DNA from: Oscillospiraceae bacterium
GTDB lineage: Bacteria > Bacillota > Clostridia > Saccharofermentanales > Saccharofermentanaceae
DNA: 13,180 bases
NCBI GenBank assembly: GCA_902803695.1
Contig: CADCQX010000052.1
Location: 1-13,180 of the forward strand
Reading direction: 5' to 3'
The notes below the pieces were generated by a model that did no database searches, was not told where the DNA came from, and saw only the letters and a list, made by a program, of their open reading frames with translations. The translations under genes and the position numbers were made by a program. The stretch's first letter is position 1. Every line of letters begins with the position of its first letter. Of this stretch, positions 6,677 to 13,180 are shown one piece after another.

Positions 6677-6996
6677 TAATTTGACTCCACCACCTCTATA
6701 TTGTATGCATTCGGCATTTCAAGAATTGGAGGATTCCCCTTCTTGATCCCATAACGGTCAACATTTGAGCCTGGTCCCGGAATTTGTCCCCAATTGCTGT
6801 TACCTGCTTCATACACTGCTGAAGCATCCACATCAAACTCAACGTAAATAGTGCCTGGTTTTGCCGCACTAAAAGCATTCTTATCAGCAGGATTTGATAC
6901 ATACGTTGTGTTTCCTTTTGGAGACATATGAACCATACCAGTTGAACACATACTATCATATTCTTCTATGCTCATCCGTCTTCCAATTCGAACCAA
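6676..6996 (-). CDS. Detached Rhs C-terminal toxin module, ADP-ribosyltransferase (TreTu-like) candidate
   Basis: Up to 106 residues if translation begins at the TTG at 6996; from the ATG at 6975 it would be 99. The opening VRIGRRMSIEEYDSM, then GNTTYVSNPADKNAF, YVEFDVD and WGQIPGPGSNVDRYG follow a pattern I recall at the C-termini of many Rhs proteins, annotated as TreTu-type toxins that ADP-ribosylate EF-Tu. The order R (6/7), T-T (30-31), E (53) fits the R-S-E active site of ADP-ribosyltransferases. No signal peptide or Rhs core is attached, and a stop codon lies four codons upstream of the TTG. Starting at the ATG would remove Arg6/Arg7. No good Shine-Dalgarno supports the TTG; it begins 4 bases after the preceding stop. 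The following gene is coupled (TAATG). This looks like an orphan toxin tail with its immunity gene. Activity is uncertain. Confidence 0.55.
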   Translation of the reverse strand: MVRIGRRMSIEEYDSMCSTGMVHMSPKGNTTYVSNPADKNAFSAAKPGTIYVEFDVDASAVYEAGNSNWGQIPGPGSNVDRYGIKKGNPPILEMPNAYNIEVVESN

Positions 6997-7000
6997 TCCA

Positions 7001-7354
7001 TTATTTTATCGAAATCATATATTTGTTTCCTTCTTTGTCAACAATAACCGTATGTCCATCCTTAATCGAATACACAGCACAAAACTCATCGGGCATTTTA
7101 TGGTAAAAAGTTCTAATTTGATTCTCTTTATCCGCAGCCAAAAAAGCACTTGTTAATAAATGTAGCATTCCATTATCCATAACCAGCATAAAAAATCTTT
7201 TTTCATCAATAGTAAAAGGCGTATTTGTTTCAAATTTGTATACCCAATAATTGCCTTTCATATATTGTATTCTAATTTTTTTTGTGCTATCACTCAAATA
7301 TGGTAATCCATTCTCTTCAAAAACTTCTTTCTCTATATATAATTTGTCGCTCAT
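7001..7354 (-). CDS. Hypothetical protein, candidate immunity protein for the Rhs C-terminal domain
   Basis: A 117-residue soluble protein, start ATG at 7354 with AGGGGG about five bases upstream, 19 bases after the rhs stop codon. No family is recognised. It is rich in predicted beta strands (IRIQYMKGNYWVYKFET, RFFMLVMDNGMLHLL, FCAVYSIKDGHTVIVD) with no signal peptide or membrane helix. In Rhs and WapA loci the gene directly after the toxin gene encodes the cognate immunity protein, so that is the best guess. It is AT-richer than the Rhs core region, as expected for a module exchanged together with the toxin tip. The next reading frame starts 4 bases after its stop. Confidence 0.65.
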   Translation of the reverse strand: MSDKLYIEKEVFEENGLPYLSDSTKKIRIQYMKGNYWVYKFETNTPFTIDEKRFFMLVMDNGMLHLLTSAFLAADKENQIRTFYHKMPDEFCAVYSIKDGHTVIVDKEGNKYMISIK

Positions 7355-7373
7355 TTTTGCCCCCTAAAAAACA

Positions 7374-10300
7374 TTAAGAAGATAACTTCTCAATTAGTTC
7401 AAGCAATTCACTTGCCGAACTATAACACCAAGCTAGAATCGTATTACTATCCGTATTAAGTAAAGCTTCAAACTCCTCATCGCTTAACTTTATATAATCA
7501 TATACGTTAGCCCATGGACAATTTCTACTATCAGTGCGAAATAATTCATGCGCTGCCTTAATTGCTCCGTCAGCTCTACCGTGTATTCCAGTAATTATGT
7601 TTACGCCCTCTTCTTTTAATGTATCATACAATCTAAAAACATCATTACCTGTTACTTCAGTATCTGAAACCCATACCTTTCCACCATTTTTTGTTTCTAT
7701 AGAACGAAAAACATCGTTTGAATACTGCTCAGCTTTATCAATAATCCCTCCAGCTTTATCAGGTCTACTAGAAAAAAAGGCTACAATAAGTACAATAAAA
7801 CGAGCAAGTAAATATATTAGTGCATATATTGCAATTGCAACTAAAGTTCCTAGAATTGCGCTGCCCAACACTCCAAGCGGAGTAACCTCATCACCACTCC
7901 ACAAACAATGGAACAAATATAATTCCTCTCCGGCAAGCATGCCAATAATAGCGCATACCTCAACGCATTCCACAAGATTAGAACTATGTCCGCTCGGATC
8001 ACAATACTTAACCGGATTGCTGTTCGCAAACAGATACTTGTGAAGACTCATCGGGTCTGACAGTCTTCCACCATAAGTATCCATCGAAGTAAATGTTCCG
8101 GTTGATGGATCCATATACCTTGCTCTCAGGTAGTAAAGCCCTGTTGCATCCTTCTCTTCTCCCTGGAATCCGTAACTGTTGTCCGTTGTTCCCGTTCTCT
8201 CAGTCTCGTTTCCAAAAGCATCAAAGACGAAAGTATCAGATATATGGCCGCTTTCATCAGCCAGCGCTCTTACTGACATTCCTCCGTCATAGACATAGTA
8301 GGAAGCCTCTGTTCCTTCATTTTTGGAGATAAGCTCGAATCCTCTGGTGTAGTAAATACTTTCTGTGCCTGTCTTCGCCTTAAGTACCTGACTATATCCT
8401 GTCGTAAGATCCGTTGTATACTCGGTCTTTACGCCATTAGAAATCTTACTCGTTCTGTTGCCGAGATAATCATAAGTGTAGGATTCTTCAATTGTCTCTA
8501 CTCCATTGTTTACACTTGCAGTCACCATCCTGTTATGACTGTCATATGTATATGTTGCTACCAGTGTGCCGTTTTGAGACTGGCTTACTAGATTGCCTGC
8601 GTTATCCCAAGTATAAGTAATATCTCCGGCCTTAACCAACTGATTAAGTTCGTTGTACTCATATGTTGTCACAACTCCATCTTTATCCATTGATATCCTG
8701 TTGGAATTGGAGTCGTATGCATATGTCGTTAGAGAAACTGTTCCATTTGCTGTAACCTTCTCTGAAACAAGTCTCTCAAGTTCGTCATAACTGTATTCTA
8801 CAGTTCTGTATAGTTCAGTAACTTTTATCCTTTCTCCATTATCTCCAATCGTATACTCAAAGCTCTGGAGTATCTCTCCGTTACTGTTCTCTGTTACTTG
8901 CTTAACAAGAACATTTATCTCGTTGTACTCGTAAGTAGTTACTACTCCATTAGGATAGGTGGTTGATATTCTGTTACCTATCTTGTCATAAGCATACGTT
9001 GTGGTTCCCTCAGAATCGGTGACTGATACAAGTCTTCCCATATTGTCGTAACCATATGAGATATCCTTGCCATCGATAGATACCTTGCTTACCTGTCCGC
9101 CCTCGTTATACTCATACGAAATCACTTCTCCCTTAGCGTTCTTAACACTTGAAAGGTATCCGTCTTCGTTATAGCCATAACTTATTGTTCCTGTTGGATC
9201 TTTTACGCTTACAAGATTTCCTACATCATCATAGGAATAAGTGGTTACTTCTCCATTAGTCGTTGTCGTAACAACTCTATCCATTGAATCATAGGTATAT
9301 GTGGTCTTTGTTCCGGCAAAGTCAGTTGTTGAAACCACTCTTCCATACTTATCGTAACTTGTAGTAGCCTCATTACCTTTAGCATTCTTAACAGATGTTA
9401 TCTGACCGTTCAGATCATAAGAATATGTTGTTACATATCCCATACTGTCTGTCACGGTCTTGATATTTCCCATGGAATCATATGTATAACTCCACTTGTT
9501 TCCCAAAGCATCCGTTACACTCACAAGTCTATCCATTTCATCGTAAGAATAGTAAGTGGTGTTGCCATACGCATCGCTTTGAGAAGTCATACGGCTTCTT
9601 ACATCATATGTGGTTGTATAAGTGCTTCCGTTAGGATACCTAACTGAAGTCTGGTTGCCGTTATTGTCATAGGTAAAGAGATATGTATTTCCTTCTGCAT
9701 CAGTTAAGGAAGCAACATTTCCTCTGTCTGTATACGTATATGTTGTTGTATTTCCGTTGGCATCAGTTACAGAAGTATTCCTTCCAATGTAATCGTAACC
9801 ATACGTCGTCACCCCACCATAAACATTGGTAGATGTAATCAGTCTGTCACAACAGTCATAAGTGAATTCTTCGGCTGCTCCATTGGCATATGTCTTACTG
9901 ATACAATTACCAACTGGATCGTATTCAAATGAGGCTGTCCTGCCCATTCTGTCAGTTGCCGTCAGGTTATTTCCTTCAAGATCGTATGTGAAAGTTTCAC
10001 TTGTTCCGTCAGGATAACCGATCTTAAGAAGATTGCCGTAGATATCGTAAGTATAACTTACGGTTCTTCCCTGACTGTCAGTTGAAGAAGTTACATCTCC
10101 TGCTTGGTTATATGTGTAACTTACTGTATTTCCATTTGCAAAGATTATCTTTGTTACCCTGTTAGCTGCATCGTAGGAATAGGTATCCGTTAATGCTGTT
10201 CCCTGATAGGTAACCGATCTTGTTGTGAGCCTTCCTTCTTCATCATAAGTGAAGTTCGTTACCTGACCTTCTCCATTAGTTATGGATACCACATGACCAT

Positions 10301-13180
10301 TCTCGTCGTAGGTCATGCTCATAAGAGTACCAAGGTTATCCGTTACACTTGTAAGATTTCCTTTACTGTCATATCCGTAATTCTGGGAGTTTCCGACCGA
10401 ATCAGTTGATGTTATAAGGTTACCGCGCTCATCATATACCATGGTAAGTTCAGTAACTCCCATAGCTGACATGTTAAGAAGTTCACCATAACTTCCATAG
10501 GTACTCGAGACAGTTCTTCCGTGATCATCGCTTGAAGTTAAGAGATTGCCATTCTCATCGTAAGTAAAACTGAATGTCGTATCATCAGGTCTCGTCTCAG
10601 ATATCTTGTTGTTATTCTCATCGTAAGTGTATTTTGTTGTATGTCCGTTGGCATCTGTAACACTTAATACGTTACCATTGTCATCGTAATAGTAGACAGT
10701 AACATATCCTAATCTGTCAGTAGTTACTTCTCTCTTATTCTCAAGATCATGCTCGAATTCGATCCTGTGGCCGTCAGCATCTATCGTAGCGATGAGTCTT
10801 CCGTCTTCATCGTACTCATTCCTTGCTATCTTAGTTCCGTTATCCGAGGTGATATCTGTGATAAAGTGACTGTCATCATATCCGAAAGTTGTGTTATACC
10901 CGCCAATATCTTTTACGCCGACAAGGTCACCTTTTTCATCGTATGTGTACACGACTTCATTTCCTAAGCCGTCCGTAATAGATATAATCCTTCCTTCGGC
11001 ATCTTTGTTAAATACTATAGATCCGCCTTCAGAATAGATTATTCCGTCTTCTGTTATCTCGATCGTTCTTCCATAGGTATCTTCTACTTTGTAAAGTCCC
11101 GTTTCAACATCAAAGTAGAACTTCATTCCATCGTATCTTGTAAGGAGGTATTTTTCAGGCACATATGCTTTGAACTCTCCATCAAGAAGAGCTCCATATT
11201 CGGCATCGTAAGATAATCCGCTGTTCTCACCAAGAATTTCCAATGTATCTGATGTGCCATCAGCATTTACAAAATCAATTGCAATCTGACCAACAGGAAC
11301 ATCCAACCATTTTTCAGGAGACAAGGACATCACGAATGTTTCAGTCTTGCCATTACCCCAATCGATGTATACTTCATGAGGATAGGTTTCTTTCCATACA
11401 TTTTGCGGAACCAACAGTAATGGTTGTTTTTCATACTCCCATCCACATGAAAGATCCCCACTATATGAGATCTTCGGTCCGCCGATCGACATTGTCCATC
11501 CGTATCCGAAATCTCCTTCTTCAGATTTTTGCCTGCTGTCATATGTTCGATAGACTTCAACAGGAAGACCTGAAACCGGTAATGTCATATCCAGGAAAGT
11601 CAAACTGTAGTTTCCTATCTTAGCCTGTCCTGTTACAAGTACGACAATAGAATCTTCTACGCATCCTTCTTCTGCAACAGCGGTTAAGACTACTTTATAG
11701 TAACCGTTCATAAGAAGTGTAGGATCTATTGTTCCGACTGTTCCATCCTTAACTTCCGTTGTTCCGGTAAAAATACAAATTCTATCTTCAGATCCAACAG
11801 GGAAAACTTCTAAGGTATATTCCTTTAGTTTTGTTCCTGTTACAGTACCTTTTATGTCAGTGATAAATGTTACTTCTGAACCATCTTGGTAATTAGAAAG
11901 ATCGACGAACAATTCATCTTCAGAAAATTCGATTTCCGAAGGAGTCGGGGTAACCGTGATGGAAGGAGTAGGTATATCTAACACAATATCCTTATCTACC
12001 AGTAAGGTTCTTCCGGTTACTGTCGTTACACTGAGATACATGTGTATCTTGTTTCCGGTTATCTTATCTAAATCTAATTTTCCTAGGACGCCTTCTTTGA
12101 TATTCGCTGATCCTGAGCCTGCTTGTGTCCAATAAAGACTGTCGACAAAACGGTACTTAAGAACATAGGTAGCCGAGACATCTGCCAAAGCAGTTCCATT
12201 TATCTTCAGTTCATTTTCTGCAAAAACAACTTCGGATATCTCAGCGCTTATGTTGCTATTCTTTACCAACGTAAGACTTGTATCCTTTACATACTTGATA
12301 CCTTCAACATCAGTTATATCAATAGTTACCTTATAGTTTCCCGGTAACAGATCAGTTGTAGGTATCGTATCAAGTAACGAGTATGTTGTTTTAGGGTATA
12401 TGGTATTTTCATAAACGTTACTGCCGTTTGAATCAGCAACCTTTACAAAAGCATCTTTAACTTCAATGTCCTTATTGATCTTTCCGTTAACATAAATCTC
12501 GTCTCCGACTTCATATAGTCTGTTGCTCGAAGGATCTATTATTTCAATTGAATCGTTATGCAAGGAATGAATGTCTGGATACGGATCGAGTTCGATTCCG
12601 TAGAGGTTAAGTTTAACCGGGCTGGAGTAATTAGTTGATGCTGCCCACTTTATCTCTAATTCATGCTCACCTTCAAACAGATCATCAAAACTTACAGGGC
12701 AGATGATCGACGGAGAAACATCCTTGTTTATATTTCCGTTCTCATCATATTGAGCAGCATAAAGATAGAATATCTCTTCTACTCCGTCATATTCGAACCA
12801 TACTTCATTGATGCTTCCGTTATCAAGAAAGCTGTTGAAGTCCATCATGCCGTAGTTATAGTATGCGTAATCGTTATAATCGATCGTCAAAGCACATTCA
12901 TAAGGCGTTTCGCTGTGATGCCAAACTCCGTTATTATCTCTCCAATACCTGTCTTCATCTCTGGAATAATCGATCTCGATAATGAAGGATTTCCCTGAAG
13001 CAGATCTGATCTGAAGTTCTACCGCATTAGCAGGTTCAGGATTATTGTATTCCATGCCCAATGTGAATCTTCCGCTAAACGAATAATCCGGACCAAATTC
13101 TCTTGTGAAATTAGAAGTTACTGATGTGCTTCCGCCCTGGATAAAATCACACATTGTTACTAGATTAGGAGAATAGGATG
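7374..13180 (-). CDS. Rhs/WapA-type polymorphic toxin, 5' end beyond the window
   Basis: Giant YD-repeat protein of contact-dependent competition type; at least 1926 residues from the first ATG (13154). That ATG lacks a Shine-Dalgarno and the frame stays open to the edge, so the true start and probable signal peptide lie outside. Domains, numbered from that ATG: L-type lectin/ConA-like region (about 15-195, with NEVWFEYDGVEEIFYLYAAQ); Ig-like modules (about 197-390); a PTPSITVTPTP linker (about 393-405); another Ig-like module (to about 510); Rhs entry domain (about 515-735, with PVSGLPVEVYRTYDSR); YD repeats (about 732-1658); Rhs core with YYLRARYMDPSTGTFTSMD, ending DPSGH (1719-1723). The variable tip follows: a long hydrophobic segment (about 1762-1795) and a domain with GIHG (His1858) and AWCYSS (Cys1910), perhaps a caspase/CHAT-like peptidase. 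A candidate immunity gene follows after 19 bases. The shell assignment is firm; the toxin activity is not. Confidence 0.93.
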   Translation of the reverse strand, partial: SYSPNLVTMCDFIQGGSTSVTSNFTREFGPDYSFSGRFTLGMEYNNPEPANAVELQIRSASGKSFIIEIDYSRDEDRYWRDNNGVWHHSETPYECALTIDYNDYAYYNYGMMDFNSFLDNGSINEVWFEYDGVEEIFYLYAAQYDENGNINKDVSPSIICPVSFDDLFEGEHELEIKWAASTNYSSPVKLNLYGIELDPYPDIHSLHNDSIEIIDPSSNRLYEVGDEIYVNGKINKDIEVKDAFVKVADSNGSNVYENTIYPKTTYSLLDTIPTTDLLPGNYKVTIDITDVEGIKYVKDTSLTLVKNSNISAEISEVVFAENELKINGTALADVSATYVLKYRFVDSLYWTQAGSGSANIKEGVLGKLDLDKITGNKIHMYLSVTTVTGRTLLVDKDIVLDIPTPSITVTPTPSEIEFSEDELFVDLSNYQDGSEVTFITDIKGTVTGTKLKEYTLEVFPVGSEDRICIFTGTTEVKDGTVGTIDPTLLMNGYYKVVLTAVAEEGCVEDSIVVLVTGQAKIGNYSLTFLDMTLPVSGLPVEVYRTYDSRQKSEEGDFGYGWTMSIGGPKISYSGDLSCGWEYEKQPLLLVPQNVWKETYPHEVYIDWGNGKTETFVMSLSPEKWLDVPVGQIAIDFVNADGTSDTLEILGENSGLSYDAEYGALLDGEFKAYVPEKYLLTRYDGMKFYFDVETGLYKVEDTYGRTIEITEDGIIYSEGGSIVFNKDAEGRIISITDGLGNEVVYTYDEKGDLVGVKDIGGYNTTFGYDDSHFITDITSDNGTKIARNEYDEDGRLIATIDADGHRIEFEHDLENKREVTTDRLGYVTVYYYDDNGNVLSVTDANGHTTKYTYDENNNKISETRPDDTTFSFTYDENGNLLTSSDDHGRTVSSTYGSYGELLNMSAMGVTELTMVYDERGNLITSTDSVGNSQNYGYDSKGNLTSVTDNLGTLMSMTYDENGHVVSITNGEGQVTNFTYDEEGRLTTRSVTYQGTALTDTYSYDAANRVTKIIFANGNTVSYTYNQAGDVTSSTDSQGRTVSYTYDIYGNLLKIGYPDGTSETFTYDLEGNNLTATDRMGRTASFEYDPVGNCISKTYANGAAEEFTYDCCDRLITSTNVYGGVTTYGYDYIGRNTSVTDANGNTTTYTYTDRGNVASLTDAEGNTYLFTYDNNGNQTSVRYPNGSTYTTTYDVRSRMTSQSDAYGNTTYYSYDEMDRLVSVTDALGNKWSYTYDSMGNIKTVTDSMGYVTTYSYDLNGQITSVKNAKGNEATTSYDKYGRVVSTTDFAGTKTTYTYDSMDRVVTTTTNGEVTTYSYDDVGNLVSVKDPTGTISYGYNEDGYLSSVKNAKGEVISYEYNEGGQVSKVSIDGKDISYGYDNMGRLVSVTDSEGTTTYAYDKIGNRISTTYPNGVVTTYEYNEINVLVKQVTENSNGEILQSFEYTIGDNGERIKVTELYRTVEYSYDELERLVSEKVTANGTVSLTTYAYDSNSNRISMDKDGVVTTYEYNELNQLVKAGDITYTWDNAGNLVSQSQNGTLVATYTYDSHNRMVTASVNNGVETIEESYTYDYLGNRTSKISNGVKTEYTTDLTTGYSQVLKAKTGTESIYYTRGFELISKNEGTEASYYVYDGGMSVRALADESGHISDTFVFDAFGNETERTGTTDNSYGFQGEEKDATGLYYLRARYMDPSTGTFTSMDTYGGRLSDPMSLHKYLFANSNPVKYCDPSGHSSNLVECVEVCAIIGMLAGEELYLFHCLWSGDEVTPLGVLGSAILGTLVAIAIYALIYLLARFIVLIVAFFSSRPDKAGGIIDKAEQYSNDVFRSIETKNGGKVWVSDTEVTGNDVFRLYDTLKEEGVNIITGIHGRADGAIKAAHELFRTDSRNCPWANVYDYIKLSDEEFEALLNTDSNTILAWCYSSASELLELIEKLSS
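8180..10961 (-). repeat. YD-repeat array within the Rhs gene
   Basis: About 44 tandem units of usually 20-21 codons with the pattern TYxYDxxGNLxSVTDxxGN. The DNA repeats are diverged, so they encode protein repeats and not recent tandem duplications. In known Rhs and Tc-toxin structures such repeats form a beta-strand shell around the toxin. Units between about 8330 and 8960 (the last dozen) are less regular in length, with insertions of 1-7 residues. Confidence 0.92.

Noticed and set aside
6696..6959. 87-codon minus-strand frame overlapping the orphan toxin
   Set aside because: Another reading frame of the same DNA; the toxin frame shows the family pattern and is coupled to the next gene, this one does not and is not.
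7001..7001. ATG overlapping the stop of the 117-aa gene (TAATG type) as a start for the toxin frame
   Set aside because: That ATG is in a different frame and ends after nine codons, so it cannot encode the toxin module.
7534..8043. 169-codon plus-strand open frame under the Rhs tip
   Set aside because: Antisense to an intact Rhs frame; its protein has no recognisable features. Other plus-strand frames in the Rhs gene were rejected for the same reason.
8180..10961. Periodic repeats resembling a CRISPR or satellite array
   Set aside because: The period of about 63 bases follows codons of YD protein repeats in one long open frame; repeats are diverged and there are no constant repeat/spacer units.
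1..13180. tRNA, rRNA or insertion sequence genes
   Set aside because: No cloverleaf-like segments with GTTCGAATC-type arms in the gaps, no rRNA-like stretches, and no transposase motifs in any frame were seen.

Overview
The window reads as chromosomal DNA from a low-to-moderate GC Gram-positive bacterium, most likely a member of the Clostridia (Bacillota). The evidence is gene order: rpmH, rnpA, yidD, yidC, jag/khpB, mnmE and mnmG follow one another on one strand, the classic Bacillota cluster next to the replication origin. Shine-Dalgarno sequences of the GGAGG type precede most genes. Genus cannot be fixed from sequence alone. Every convincing gene lies on the minus strand, so transcription runs from right to left.

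Right half (about 7374-13180): one giant Rhs/WapA-type polymorphic toxin gene, open at its 5' end on the window edge. Its product has a lectin-like N-terminal domain, Ig-like modules, an Rhs entry domain, about 44 YD repeats, the Rhs core ending in DPSGH, and a variable C-terminal region with a hydrophobic segment and a small alpha/beta domain. That domain carries a His-Gly and a Cys 52 residues apart, which suggests a caspase/CHAT-like peptidase effector (hypothesis).

Middle (about 6052-7354): three small, low-GC, closely packed genes. The first (117 aa) sits where the immunity gene of the Rhs C-terminus should be. The second (up to 106 aa) looks like a detached Rhs C-terminal ADP-ribosyltransferase-type toxin module (TreTu-like, from memory), without any Rhs core. 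The third (113 aa) is stop-start coupled to it and is its probable immunity gene. Downstream lies a 47-codon startless remnant of another gene with two nonsense codons upstream in the same frame. Together they read as a toxin/immunity island with displaced and decaying modules.

Left half (1-6051): a consensus sigma-A promoter (TTGACT, 17-base spacer, TATAAT) drives rpmH (ribosomal protein L34). A hairpin with a T-rich tract separates rpmH from rnpA (RNase P protein), whose C-terminal tail overlaps yidD by 77 bases. yidD, yidC and jag/khpB follow with short spacers, then a strong hairpin, then mnmE and mnmG, the two subunits of the tRNA wobble-uridine modification enzyme. mnmG runs off the left edge. 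The set links ribosome and RNase P assembly, membrane protein insertion, RNA binding and tRNA modification. The dnaA/oriC region that commonly lies upstream of rpmH in Bacillota is not present; the Rhs island occupies that place.
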